From: Amphimedon queenslandica
Taxonomy: Eukaryota; Porifera; Demospongiae; Haplosclerida; Niphatidae
Assembly: GCF_000090795.2 (NCBI RefSeq)
Contig: NW_003546299.1
Span: 84,523-148,522 of the forward strand
DNA: 64,000 bases
Direction: 5' to 3'
The notes beneath the pieces were generated by a model, which made no database searches, had not been told where the DNA came from, and saw only the letters and a program-made list of their open reading frames with translations. Position numbers and translations under genes: made by a program. How positions within the stretch are numbered: the stretch's first letter is position 1; each line of letters opens with the position of its first letter. This document shows, one piece after another, positions 13,301-49,933 of this stretch.

Positions 13301-16300
13301 AGTTAGAAACCTCATAAAGCTTTCACTTACCAATTCCAGGTCCTTCCAACCCCATCCCCTCTTTGCAAGAAACTTCACTTTCCCGAGTATCTTTTTCGAC
13401 TTCCTTTTTCACTTCTGGAGGTTTTGGCTCCTTCTTCATAAACTTATCAGCAATATACTTCACGGTTTCCTTAAAGAGAGAAAACAAGCTTTGCTCTGAT
13501 TTATCTGCAGCCTCTCTGGTTCCCCATCTCCTGTCATTAAGGTTAGCTGTAGAGTAAATGAGTAGAAGCAAATATCCAGAGGGAAGACCAAGGAGATACC
13601 ACAAGCATTGAAACAACGCAAAGCCTTCAAAGAAATGAAGAATGGCTGCTGTCACAAAAACAATAGCAAATAGGGAAATGTATATAGTACTCTCTGCAAT
13701 TGGTAGCTTTCCACGTTCAATATGAAATTCATATTCATACTGAGAAGTGGTTTCATTCAAAACCTGGAAAGGCGACAGAATATCTTGAACCGTTTCCTTT
13801 ATGATCCCCACGACAACAGCAGCCATCACTATTGAGAATATAAAAGTAAGAATCTTTGCAATATCTAATTGCGTCTTTTGACTAGTGAAAATGCAAATAA
13901 AGCCATATATCACAGCAACCAATCCAATAAGAACTATTACTGCAGTTGGATTAAAATTAAATGAGGTGGACAATCCGGACGATATGATGAGAATAACAGT
14001 AGCAGGGGATATGATGGTTGAAATGATAACGATAATCTGGTACAGAATGAACGCCCACGTCACGGACTCATTCCTTCTAGTCACTTTACCAGCTTTAGAA
14101 ATCAAGAGCCAAAGGTTAGCAATAGTCGATGGAATCCATCTACGACGCTGCTTATAAAACTCATCAAAGCTCAGCGGACAATACGTTTTGTCATTAGATA
14201 TGGCACAAAACTCGAGTCTCCAACTGTTCTCAACGAGGAGCGTACAGAGCCACCTGTCCTCGCCCATATCCTTCATTAAGAACTCCAGGGCAGTAGAGAC
14301 CTCAGTAGAGTAGGTGGGCAGACACTGTTTAAGAGCAGAGCAGCGGAACATACTAAAGCAGCCAGGACAGCATAGAACCGATCCAAGGACATGCTCAGCA
14401 CTCTTCTGTAGCCAGTGACCAATCGCATAGTCAAACACTTGATACCAATAAATAGGACCACTACCTAGTGGATGAGTCCTTGAACAAACTGCACCAACTT
14501 GAGGATCACGAGCTAGCATGTCTAAAAGAACCACAGCAGACTCTGCTTTAAAGTCAATGTCGGCATCAGTGGTAAGGATAAACGTGTTACTGAGATCAAA
14601 TTTATCCTGTTTCTCGAGGTGCTCGAGAATGAATTTCATGTACATGACTTGACTCCATCTCTTCTTGTTTCTCACTTTGTGGTTGTCTTTGAGGTGAATC
14701 ATAAATGGCATGCAGTTGTCAATGAGCCACATAAACCGATAGCCATATGGTGTCTTCTGCTTTGTAGCATTTCTAAGCTTTATGCCAAGTGTGTCTTCTA
14801 GAAGACTCATGAGTTGTATGGCAAACTGGGACAAATCGTCTTCCCTACAACCTCCATCAAAGAAAATGTGAGACTCGTATTGGTACTTAAAAATATTTTG
14901 ATCTTTCCTGAAGAACTTTGAAATTCGTCTAATGGAGCGAAGCATCTGCCTCATCTCTTTTGCATTCTCACGAAACATTGTAGAACATACAAAAACCCGA
15001 CACGACTCACGCCTCCCGTCTGTCATAACCTGAGGCTTGTGTGAGACGACACGGTTAATAGCCAGGAACTGCTCCAGGAGTGCACTGTTGTAGTATGGAC
15101 GGACAAACATGTCTTCATCGGATGCAAGGATCGCATTTTTAAACCGGAAGAGGTTAACACCTGCCACTAGGGTCTGACCAACCCATAATAAGAAACTAAA
15201 CCCAAAAGCATAATGAACATAACTACTGCAGAAAATAGTATTAAAATCGAGTAATGGAGCATCATAAGTCTGAAAGGGGAACAGGTTTATGTTGTGGCCC
15301 TCAATGCTAGCAGGAGAGTTGGATATAAAATAGATGCATAGAGAAATGGGAGTGGCAAGTAGGACAGGGAGTGCTAGTCCGAACACATGTAGAGTCATGT
15401 AACAAGCCAGCCTTGATAAAGCATACGCTAGGAAACTAGCAACAACATGTACGGCAAAGACAGAAATATAATGACCACTCCAGTTGAAGGCATAGAAAAT
15501 ACTTTCACCTTTTGGTATAGCCCAGGGATCTACTTCATGCCCATTCTGCAGTTTGTACATAAACTTGAAGATACAATAACTGAGAAATGGATAAGTGAGC
15601 AGTCTAACAGATGTGGCTATAAAACCTATTCAAAGAAGAGTACAAATTACAATCAGCAACAGTTATTACAATGATTATGTCTACTATTGTAGATGCTATC
15701 TTCAGCTTACTTGCTTTCCATCTAGCTATGGTGTTCAATTCCTTTGCTTGGCCAGTCTTTAGCATAACCACTCTAGCTTTATCTTTCGACTTTTCACTTG
15801 GAGCAAATGTCCTCTTTTGCAATCTACCAGACCACGTGAAAGACAGGACGACCAAGCATGGTATGACCAAGACCAGTCCCAGTAGGTCAGTACCAGATTT
15901 AGACCCATTGTAGGCATTGGCAAGGAACACTGTTATAGATGCTAATCCAGAAGTCTGACACAAAAACCCAGCCACTAAAATGAGAGCTATAAGACAGCGA
16001 TAACGTGGGCTTCGTGGGCTTAAACTCCCAATCCCATCAATTGAGCTATATTCGTTGTTGCCTCTAGTTGCTTTATAGCACATGTAGTAAATCCCGTAAA
16101 AACTTTCAACAAGCGACTGGGTACTGTAGACCCCACACATTAAGAGTATGGATAGTGCTGGAGGGAACGTGATCAATATATAGAAGAATAGAAAGCACTC
16201 GGCAACTGCTTCCAAAAATGCGATTGCTATACACTACAAATGATATATAACATAATTGCTACTGAAATTAATTATCATTTTAAAACTTACTCCAAGTAGA

Positions 16301-16782
16301 GCTGTTAATTTGGGCCAGGGTCTACGAGGGGATTTACTAAGTAATCCACTTAACACGGTTCGTATCCACGAAATGAGATTTGGAATCATTACTATAAAAA
16401 ATAGCATCCAGTAGAGATTAGCAGCTTTATGCTTGGCCTGGATTGGATCAAATGATTGGTCGGATTGATCCGGTGGTTTGCAGGAGTCATTGTATTCTCC
16501 TAAGACGTGTAGGTCTGCTAGGATTTTGATGATCGTGAGCTTGCTCAGAACGAGACAGGTGAGCACAGAGGCCACGAGAAGAATCCTAACAAACCAAACA
16601 AGAGCGTTGATGTTGGCCTTGGAAGATTGGAAGACTCTTCTGCTCGGGTCTCTGGGCGTATCAGACTCTTCTAAATCGTCATAGTCTGTATCATCGATGC
16701 TGGAGAGAAGAGCATCGGATTGGTACAGTATCTCTTCATTGCTTTGTTGAAATCTTACACTTAAGTCTGCGCGAACAGCCAT
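10341..16782 (-). CDS. Metazoan-type chitin synthase with two SAM domains
   Basis: Nine exons splice in phase to 1409 residues: 16782-16291, 16233-15711, 15625-13331, 13296-13217, 11382-11314, 11268-11170, 11114-10952, 10900-10847 and 10795-10341. It is a polytopic membrane enzyme polymerising UDP-GlcNAc into chitin. Family 2 glycosyltransferase motifs appear in order: DADIDF (~694), a glycine/cysteine acceptor segment GSVLCCPGCFS, GEDRWLC, QRRRW (~831) and RRWGTREA, preceded and followed by clusters of hydrophobic segments. Downstream, exons 4-6 encode one SAM domain (FYDKFAKEGFTEEWC ... GYIHHLDKAI) and exons 7-8 a second (EEWIMYLKMDSPEDDYV ... KKRAHVKRFMEGIQRL). The protein ends with FWNEMVATTLRPI and two more membrane segments. 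The SAM pair should lie in the cytosol or an adjacent loop and may drive oligomerisation (inference). The intron between exons 4 and 5 is 1.8 kb of satellite. Confidence 0.93.
11460..13195 (+). repeat. Satellite family A array, ~177-bp monomer, nine to ten copies
   Basis: Tandem copies recur with the landmark GGCTATAGCC near 11631, 11806, 11982, 12159, 12336, 12512, 12689, 12869 and 13047, a spacing of 175-180 bp. Each monomer contains TTTTTATTACATTTT, a core around CTTATGCTATGTAGAAAG, TTTGAGCTGATTCCGAC, and the two adjacent palindromes GGCTATAGCC and CCATGG. Alternating monomer variants (AAAAAGTGCC versus AAACGAGCC) suggest a partial two-unit higher-order structure. The array fills one intron of the chitin synthase gene. 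Confidence 0.95.
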
Positions 16783-17171
16783 GTTGACGGAGGGACTCGA
16801 TAGAATTATGAGTAGGAGTATCAAGTATGTTGGAGTATCTTGATAGTAGTATGTTGTGGCTCTTTGGGCGCAGTGCACTATTTAAAATAAAAATTAATTC
16901 ATTGATCTAGTTTAGATAATCACACAGGCCCAATAGGTTGTAATAACTTTCACTCTGGCCTCACACATTATGAATATAGGACTCAGACTATGAATTTAAG
17001 CTGAATCGAGTATAATTGCATTCCTTTTAAATAAAATTATATTGACTGCAAAACTATAAACTGCAATAGGAGTGAATCATGACCACATTTTTTATTTTTA
17101 ATAGAAAAACATAATTGTACACATTCTTTAAAAGGATGTTATCATACACTAGATCATAGTATAGAGTACTC
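16783..17171. other. Intergenic, no feature recognised
   Basis: 389 AT-rich bases between the chitin synthase start and the stop of the first GTPase. They should include the chitin synthase promoter. I see no clear TATA box or repeat. Confidence 0.5.
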
Positions 17172-18485
17172 TCAGTGTTTCTTTTGCTTTGTCTTCCTGG
17201 TTCGCTTTCCAAGCCACTCACAAAATCCTTCGATCATTCCCCCAATGTGTCCAGCGACCCAAAGCGACTTTCCACGCTTCAATGCATACTCTTTAACATA
17301 TTGATAGAAACTCGAGTCTTCATTATCAAGTTGATGGCGAAGCATCTCATATACTGGTAGCATTCGGGCATGAGGCGAAGCATCAGTTATATTCTCTGAT
17401 GCTTCCGCAGTAGTTATTTCAGTAGTATCTTCTGTTTGAATCTCTGGCTGATCTCTTGATGGTCGTAACGGTGCAGTGAGGCTCTCTTCAGTATCTTGAA
17501 TATTTTCACATGCAGTCTCTGAGACTACTTCACATGTTGGTTCTTCAAGCCCGCCACCACCATAGCCATCTTGAACTCCATCATCATCAATCTCCTTTAG
17601 AGATGGTCCTTCCGGAGGCGGGTGAATGCTTCGCTCATATGCCTCTTTATGAACTGGTGGGTCTTCTCCATAGGCAGGTGCAACTTCATTGACTACTGGT
17701 ATACTAATTCGATGGCGATTAGCTTGAAGGAGAGCGGCAATTGCAGCCTGACGCATGTGCTCTGTGCATTCAATCCAGAACCAGACAAACCAGTCTTCAC
17801 GATCAGGCAGCCTCCATGGATTATCAGGATCATAGCCTCCTTTCTTGTATGAGCCAACAGGAATGGCACGTATCTTGCGTATCTCATCATCAGACAGTCC
17901 ACCTACTGTCTTTCTTAGCATTGCATGAATCTTGTTTTGCAAAGTTTCGACTCTGTTAGAAAAGAAATATTCTACCTCCTCACCTTTTGGACACAAGTGC
18001 AAAACGGCATTTGCAAAGGTAAGGATAAATACCGTGTGCTTCCAAAATTTCTTGCCAAATACTTGAGTGAATATCTTCACAGTGTCGGTGTGAATTCGTT
18101 TCGGAAACCTGGTGTCGTCCATCTTGAAACAAAACAAAGCCAAATCGTGAGGAAAGCAATCACTGCTACGGAGCTGCTCAACCATCTTCTCGTCTTCTTC
18201 CTCACTTCCAAACCCAAACCCTGGAGTATCCCATATTTTGACCGATATCCCATTCTGATTTAAATTATAATACTTGATTTCAGCAGTACCAGCATCGAAC
18301 TGGTCTCCTTCGTTTGCCACTTCTTGTCCAAGGAGGCCATTGATGAGGGTAGATTTCCCTTGCCCTGCCTCTCCCACCACCACAATCTTTAGCGCCCTTC
18401 CCTTTGTCGGTGTGATATAAGACTGGATTATATCAGAGAAGACCTCTTCTTTAATAGAGTCAGCTTTAGGTTTTGGTGCTGCCAT
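17172..18485 (-). CDS. AIG1/GIMAP-like GTPase, copy 1 (intronless)
   Basis: A single open exon. The G domain carries the P-loop GEAGQGKST, a switch/Walker B DTPGFGFG, and an AIG1-like layout. The usual TKxD base-specificity motif is not seen, and the equivalent strand reads VFILTFAN. A ~150-residue acidic, low-complexity linker follows. The C-terminal tail (FCEWLGKRTRKTKQKK) is basic and amphipathic, possibly membrane- or pathogen-surface-binding (inference). I chose the ATG at 18485 because the paralogue starts at the same residue. An in-frame ATG at 18554 would add 23 residues resembling a signal peptide, which would be odd for a cytosolic GTPase. GIMAP relatives act in immune-cell survival and intracellular defence. 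It forms a tandem pair with the next gene and lies close to MPEG1. Confidence 0.85.
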   Translation of the reverse strand: MAAPKPKADSIKEEVFSDIIQSYITPTKGRALKIVVVGEAGQGKSTLINGLLGQEVANEGDQFDAGTAEIKYYNLNQNGISVKIWDTPGFGFGSEEEDEKMVEQLRSSDCFPHDLALFCFKMDDTRFPKRIHTDTVKIFTQVFGKKFWKHTVFILTFANAVLHLCPKGEEVEYFFSNRVETLQNKIHAMLRKTVGGLSDDEIRKIRAIPVGSYKKGGYDPDNPWRLPDREDWFVWFWIECTEHMRQAAIAALLQANRHRISIPVVNEVAPAYGEDPPVHKEAYERSIHPPPEGPSLKEIDDDGVQDGYGGGGLEEPTCEVVSETACENIQDTEESLTAPLRPSRDQPEIQTEDTTEITTAEASENITDASPHARMLPVYEMLRHQLDNEDSSFYQYVKEYALKRGKSLWVAGHIGGMIEGFCEWLGKRTRKTKQKKH

Positions 18486-18650
18486 CAAGATTGACGAGAG
18501 GTTGAAAAACAAAGATAAGAAAATACAAGATCGAGCCCAGCCCAATGAGCCCATGCGTTTCCGGTATGATAGGGTACGGGTTTAGGAAAAAATAATAATT
18601 GATAGCTATAGATTATAGATAACAGATATCATGACAAATTTAGAGTATTT

Positions 18651-19862
18651 TCATTCTTCCTTTTGCTTTGTCGCTGTAGTTTTCTTCCCAAGCCACTCAC
18701 GAAATGCTTTAACTTTTTCACCAATCCAATTTTTAACATATTGGAAAAAACTTGACTCTTCATTTTTCATTTGATTATTAAGTGTCTCGAGTATTGGTAT
18801 ATCTCGATCATGCAATGAAGTCTCTAATCGTTTAGTAGTAACTCCAGTGCTATTTTCTATTGGGATCACTGTGTCTCTTGATGATTGCAATGAAGCTGTA
18901 CGACTCTTTTCATTATCTTCGCATGTTTCAAGCCCACCACCACTGCCACCATCTTGGACTCCATCATCAATCTCCTCCAGAGACATCCCTTTTGGTGCCT
19001 GAATGCTTCTCTCATATGCCTCTTTATGAAGTGGTGGGTCTTCTCCATAGGCAGGTGCAACTTCACTGACTACTGGTATTTTAATTCGATGGCGATTAGC
19101 TTGAAGGAGAGCACGAAATGAAGCCTGACGTATGTGTTCTGTGCATTCAATCCAGAACCAGAGGAACCAGTCTTCACGATCAGGGAGCCTCCATGGATCA
19201 TTAGGATCATAGCCTCCTTTCTTGTATGAGCCAACAGGAATGGCACGTATCTTCTCCACCTCATCATCAGACAATCCATCTACTGTTTTTCTTAGCATTG
19301 CATGAATCTTTTCTTCCAGCATACAGATTCTATTTGAAAAGAATTCGTCTAATTCTTCATTTTTAGGGCACAGTTGTGAAAGAGCATTTGCAAAGGTCAG
19401 AATAAATACTGTGTGCTCCCAAAATTTTCTGCCAAATACTTGAGTGAGTATTTTCACAGTGGTGGTGTGAACTCTTGTTGGAAACCTGGTGCCATCCATC
19501 CTAAAACAAAACAAAGCCAAATCGTGAGGAAAGCAATCACTGCGACGGAGCTGTTCCACCATCTTCTGGTCTTCTTCCTCACTTCCAAACCCAAACCCTG
19601 GAGTATCCCATATTTTGACCGATATCCCATTCTGATTTAAATTATAATACTTGATTTCAGCAGTACCAGCATCGAACTGATCTCCTTCGTTTGCCACTTC
19701 TTTCCCAAGGAGTCCATTGATGAGGGTAGATTTCCCTTGCCCTGCCTCTCCCACAACCACAATCTTTAGCTCCCTTCCCTTTGTCGGCGTAATATAAGAC
19801 TGGATTATATCAGAGAAGACCTCTCCTTGAATAGAGCCAGCTTCAGGTTTTGGTGCTGCCAT
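18651..19862 (-). CDS. AIG1/GIMAP-like GTPase, copy 2 (intronless)
   Basis: 403 residues in one exon, a tandem paralogue of the preceding entry. The first ~170 residues are nearly identical, with the same GEAGQGKST and DTPGFGFG. The middle (GSYKKGGYDP, LPDREDWF, AYGEDPP) is also highly conserved. The linker and tail after ~residue 300 are clearly diverged and shorter. It likewise lacks a recognisable TKxD. The copies lie head-to-tail with 165 bp between this stop and the chosen start of copy 1. Very strong conservation of the G domain beside a fast-evolving tail suggests recent duplication or gene conversion plus selection on the tail; this is inference. Confidence 0.87.
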   Translation of the reverse strand: MAAPKPEAGSIQGEVFSDIIQSYITPTKGRELKIVVVGEAGQGKSTLINGLLGKEVANEGDQFDAGTAEIKYYNLNQNGISVKIWDTPGFGFGSEEEDQKMVEQLRRSDCFPHDLALFCFRMDGTRFPTRVHTTTVKILTQVFGRKFWEHTVFILTFANALSQLCPKNEELDEFFSNRICMLEEKIHAMLRKTVDGLSDDEVEKIRAIPVGSYKKGGYDPNDPWRLPDREDWFLWFWIECTEHIRQASFRALLQANRHRIKIPVVSEVAPAYGEDPPLHKEAYERSIQAPKGMSLEEIDDGVQDGGSGGGLETCEDNEKSRTASLQSSRDTVIPIENSTGVTTKRLETSLHDRDIPILETLNNQMKNEESSFFQYVKNWIGEKVKAFREWLGKKTTATKQKEE

Positions 19863-20127
19863 AGATCATAGACACTACAATCCAGGCTATAATTATAAAC
19901 AGGCGAGAGCAGACGAGAATCAACAAGCTAATACGGCCTACGAACAAATGAGCTTCCAAGCCCAGCCCACTTCTCATTCTTATTATTTCCGGTAGCTCTA
20001 TAAGATTTTTGTCCTTGTTTTCTAATTACACTACACATTTAAAACACACATTTACACACACACACAAGTGTAGATCTAGATCTACATTGCATTTTTAGAT
20101 AAACTAATTGATGTGTTCAAAATTCAA

Positions 20128-22401
20128 TTATTTTTGGATCCTCAGGGTTAGTTCACGAATTAAAGGATCATCCTTTGACTGCTGTGGCTGACTATCCTCC
20201 ACTTCAGTAGTAGACTCAAATGTGTCCTCAAGATCCATGTACCTTTGAGAAGACTTCTTACTTTTTTGCTTCCTCTTGGATCTCCATTTTCGTATACCGA
20301 AAACAATAAATGCAATAAAAGCGATGGTGAGAAGTGTGCTAATGATGGTACCAATGATAAGACCAGCAATGACTGCTCTGCTTGTACTTTTTGATTCAAC
20401 ATTACCAGTAATAGGATCCACTGTTTGACCATTGCTACTCAGTGATTCAAGATACGATGCACCAGATGTGTACTGTCCTTTAGTATACTTGGTCCAAGTT
20501 CCATCCGATTCTTTGACCCACAGTGATCCATATGGTCCAGTGATGGCAAGAGTGTTGCTAACATTGATAGAGAGATCAGCTTTGACTTTATAAGGAGGCA
20601 AGCGAGGAGGATGTGGCAGTTGCTTTTTAAATGCTTCCACCACAGAGCAGTAATTGATGATGCATCCTTGATCAACTGCTGCCAAGAACTGGTTGTATTT
20701 AACAGGACAGCTGTGAGGGTATATACCTGCAGCAAACTGATTAGTGGAGGATGCCAAAGGGTTGCCTGTCTGACAGCTCTCAAACCCACCAAACGGTATA
20801 CCCAAGCTCTCAGCTTCAATGTCATTACTAACACAGACACTGATGTCCTTGCCAAAGTTTAGCGGATAGAAAAACATGGGGCATGACCTAGCACCAGTGA
20901 GTGGGTTTTGCTCCTTTGATGTGTACACACCACCAAATACATACCCAGAATCAGAAGGGACTGTTGCCTTAGGAGGAAAAACACACCAATAAGCATGATA
21001 GGTTGCATGCTTAATGATAGTTCTCTTATTACAATTATAGTGACAGCTAATGTGCAAGAATCCACAGTGCCTCTTGCAGTCATTCTCTATGTACGACGTA
21101 GTGGCAGCATCAGTGTGGAGCAGTATTGGCTTGTAGCCAGTGGGGCAGGAGAAATCCTCTGTCAGTGGATTATGATGCTCCAATGACAATTCATTGCACA
21201 CGTCATAATCATCATAGTTGACACACGTTTGAAATATTCCACCAAAGCTGTGGTTCTGCCTTATCATGGAGCAAGAGTTATCGTCAAGGTTTGCTTGAAA
21301 ATTGAAATTTGCCGAGTCCGGATCTGTGCAACCGTAGTGCGTGTTGATTTTGTAATATTTATTAACAGACTTGTAGATATACTGTATTGTTTCCAGTAGC
21401 AATATATCAGGGAGTTCGGGTAGATTCGATGTACTTATGGCAGTGTAAATCGGTTCACCGCGACGATCAATAGCAACAAGATGATCAAGCAAGCCATCCT
21501 CCCAATCAGTATAAGAGAAATTGCCTAGCTTGAAAGGAGGTCCACCGTGAGTGGATACATGTGAATGAGTCGTTGAACTGCTGAACCCTTCAGTATCAAC
21601 GTGACTTTTAGAAAACTTAAAGTTGGTAGTGATGGAGAACGAGCTAAAGAAACTAGCAGAAGCTGAAGCCGATATATTCAATTGAGTGCTCTCTGTAGTT
21701 TGGGAGGAACTCTTGAGAAGAAACGTAGTCTGATAAAGTGAAGCACCAAGATTAATGCTGTTAACGACATGAGTGCCATAGTCGCGTATCAAGAGATCAG
21801 TAAGATAATGAGCTACTCTTGTGTTGTTGTTCTGTATGTTGGCAGCAATCTCTAGGACCCGGGATTTGAAGGACGGATGGAGTTCAGCATCAGGATTAAC
21901 ATGAGCCGAATACAAGTGATGGCGAAGGCCAACCCTTACCGAGCGAGACTTGCTATTGACCATTTTAGTCTTAGTATCTTGATAATCAGTTGAAAACTTG
22001 CCACTGACTTTTGAGAAAGCACTCCCATATTTAGCTTCGACGTTAATGGAAGTAGCAGTAGTTGATTTCCAGTCATCAAAGTGCTCAAATATTTCAGCAG
22101 AGTAGTCTACCTCACTGTTTAGTATTGGGATGAGGAATATATTATCAGGGAGGAGATACTGGCCATCACCTGATATCTGACAGTCTGTATACTTGATACT
22201 GAATATCCTTCCAGTGTCAAGGTTGCGAAGATTATCAAAACCAAGGCCAGGGAGTGCATCCATGGTGAGTAGGGACATATTGGGATCCCGCAACTGATTG
22301 AAAGGACAATTGCGAATGTCACCCACTGGATACTGCAGTTGTAGCTGCCCCATTGAAAAGAAGAGGGAGAGGAGCAACAAGGAGGAAAGAAGGCCAGCCA
22401 T
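20128..22401 (-). CDS. MPEG1: Macrophage-expressed gene 1 / perforin-2 (MACPF membrane protein)
   Basis: 757 residues in a single exon; MPEG1 coding regions are usually intronless. An N-terminal signal peptide (MAGLLSSLLLLSLFF) precedes a MACPF domain with GLGFDNLRNLDTG, DGQYLLPDNIF and the signature RDYGTHVV, flanked by Ser/Thr-rich segments that correspond to the membrane-inserting regions. GCTDPDSANFNFQANLDDNSC begins the MPEG1-specific Cys-rich P2 part, with paired FGG(V/I) and NPLTxxxSCP repeats. A transmembrane helix (AVIAGLIIGTIISTLL...) and a basic cytoplasmic tail follow. Known family role: a pore-forming effector in phagosomes that damages engulfed bacteria. All expected parts are present and unbroken. 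A TATA-like element lies about 80 bp upstream. Its neighbours are two immune-type GTPases on the same strand. Confidence 0.95.
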   Translation of the reverse strand: MAGLLSSLLLLSLFFSMGQLQLQYPVGDIRNCPFNQLRDPNMSLLTMDALPGLGFDNLRNLDTGRIFSIKYTDCQISGDGQYLLPDNIFLIPILNSEVDYSAEIFEHFDDWKSTTATSINVEAKYGSAFSKVSGKFSTDYQDTKTKMVNSKSRSVRVGLRHHLYSAHVNPDAELHPSFKSRVLEIAANIQNNNTRVAHYLTDLLIRDYGTHVVNSINLGASLYQTTFLLKSSSQTTESTQLNISASASASFFSSFSITTNFKFSKSHVDTEGFSSSTTHSHVSTHGGPPFKLGNFSYTDWEDGLLDHLVAIDRRGEPIYTAISTSNLPELPDILLLETIQYIYKSVNKYYKINTHYGCTDPDSANFNFQANLDDNSCSMIRQNHSFGGIFQTCVNYDDYDVCNELSLEHHNPLTEDFSCPTGYKPILLHTDAATTSYIENDCKRHCGFLHISCHYNCNKRTIIKHATYHAYWCVFPPKATVPSDSGYVFGGVYTSKEQNPLTGARSCPMFFYPLNFGKDISVCVSNDIEAESLGIPFGGFESCQTGNPLASSTNQFAAGIYPHSCPVKYNQFLAAVDQGCIINYCSVVEAFKKQLPHPPRLPPYKVKADLSINVSNTLAITGPYGSLWVKESDGTWTKYTKGQYTSGASYLESLSSNGQTVDPITGNVESKSTSRAVIAGLIIGTIISTLLTIAFIAFIVFGIRKWRSKRKQKSKKSSQRYMDLEDTFESTTEVEDSQPQQSKDDPLIRELTLRIQK

Positions 22402-22758
22402 TATATCTTTCTGCTATGCTGTTCTGAAGTGTAGCTGTGATAGCAATGGCACAATTGTTGAGCTTACTAGAGTTTATCGTGCTTATATAATCTGTATAAT
22501 AAGAGCATGGGAGTGATAGATGGTGTCAAGGGGAGAGATAAGGACAAATAAGGCAATGGAAAACTATATGCCCAAATTAGGTATTACTTAAAAGATTGCA
22601 AAAAAACAAGAATGACAGTTAAGTACAAAAGAGTCCTCAAAATAAAATTCTAATACTACGACCTTACTACTATAGGCCATATCAACACTACACTACTGAT
22701 TATCACTATACAGTCTATACTGATAGACTTAAGTTTATTAGTTAATTCCACACAAGCA
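22402..22758. other. MPEG1 5' region / SMG1 3' flank
   Basis: 357 bases holding the upstream region of MPEG1 and the 3' untranslated region of SMG1. Besides the TATA-like element at 22482-22489, I see no other feature. Confidence 0.5.
22482..22489 (-). promoter_or_regulatory. TATA-like element upstream of MPEG1
   Basis: Minus-strand TATATAAG about 80 bp before the MPEG1 ATG, leaving room for a ~50-base leader. Position and sequence are plausible; it is untested. Confidence 0.45.
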
Positions 22759-48791
<26,033 letters not shown>

Positions 48792-48998
48792 AACATCCAC
48801 CACTTGAAGCAATGGTGGTATTTATAATAATCCCAGCCCCAAGGCCCTTTTAGATCCACTGTATCAAGATTAAAGAAAGAAGACGAAAAAGAAAATCTCT
48901 CGGAAAATCTTGAGCACACTATTGACTCCTCCCATTAAATTCTCCAGACACTCCCCCTCATTTAGTGGGCGGTCCTCCAAGAAGGCGTGGCTACCAAT
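48792..48998. promoter_or_regulatory. Shared promoter region, SMG1 / ATG12
   Basis: 207 bp separate the divergent ATG codons. GC-rich stretches such as GGGCGGTCC near 48967 lie close to the ATG12 start. No TATA box is obvious. Confidence 0.5.
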
Positions 48999-49640
48999 AT
49001 GGCCTCCTCCACTGAACTATCTTCTGTTGCTTCTCCAAATCCTAGCGAATCAGATGATAAGAGTATGACTTGTTTTTTGCTCGAAATGTCATTATTTTAT
49101 GAATCTGTTTAGTTGTATTGAGTCTAAGAGCCGCTGGTAACGCTCCTCAACTCAAACACAAGAAATTTGCTGTTGAGAAGGATCGGTCAGTTGCGTGGGT
49201 GGTTCAGTGGCTGTGCCAAAAACTAAAGATTGAGGAAGGAGAGACTATGGTAAGTAGATTAATGTGACCGAAACTATCCAATTATACTAATATACATTGT
49301 GTAGTTTGTATATGTGCAACAAGCATTTGCTCCTCCTCTTGATACTGACTTAGAGACTCTGTACAAAGTAAGCTGATTCAAATAGACATACACATAGGAT
49401 GGTCATAAGGGTTTAATCAAATGCAATAGCTCCCATTAATTTTTTAAATATACAACCACCTTTCTACTATAGTGTATACATACACCATACTCCAGGCTTT
49501 AAACCACACCTTAACATATATATGTACATACTCATACTCCAGGCTTGTAAGCCACACCTCAATTACATTTATTTGTTTAGAATTATGGAACTGGAGACAA
49601 GTTAGTTCTGACATATTGTAAGACACAAGCTTGGGGGTGA
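48999..49640 (+). CDS. ATG12: ATG12, ubiquitin-like autophagy protein
   Basis: Four exons join in phase to 107 residues: 48999-49062, 49113-49249, 49305-49367 and 49581-49640. The ubiquitin-like fold carries the family markers KKFAVEKDRSVAWVVQWLC, MFVYVQQAFAPPLDTDLETLY and the C terminus KLVLTYCKTQAWG. It ends in the essential Gly that is activated by ATG7/ATG10 and joined to ATG5 to make the E3-like complex for LC3 lipidation. No processing tail follows the Gly, as usual for ATG12. It is head-to-head with SMG1 and tail-to-tail with TRAPPC12. Confidence 0.95.
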
Positions 49641-49933
49641 GAATACTCATGGACTGTATCATTTATTATTGTTGTTGTTGTTCTTGTAATGGCTATTGTG
49701 TATTTTTTAACGTTCATATCAATTAATTTTTTAAAAGTCATTTGACTTTAAATTTCATTATAGCCTAGCTCTTGGAAATGATTGTACCAAGAATATATAT
49801 ACTGAAGCGTTCAGTGAGACTAGTATTTCTAGTGCTTCCTGTTTAGTGTTCATCACTCACTGATGTTTTGTTACTATTAACTCTTGCTATTAAAGATATT
49901 AATTTCAAATTTCAATCAATGTCATTTTAAAAA
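49641..49933. other. Convergent 3' flanks of ATG12 and TRAPPC12
   Basis: 293 AT-rich bases between two stop codons. Nothing beyond 3' untranslated sequence is recognised. Confidence 0.5.

Noticed and set aside
13885-14157. 90-residue + strand ORF over chitin synthase
   Set aside because: Shadow of the catalytic exon; no independent coding signal.
18486-18554. Upstream in-frame start giving a signal-peptide-like N terminus on GTPase copy 1
   Set aside because: The tandem paralogue starts at the MAAPKP Met, and secretion does not fit a P-loop GTPase. Kept only as an alternative.
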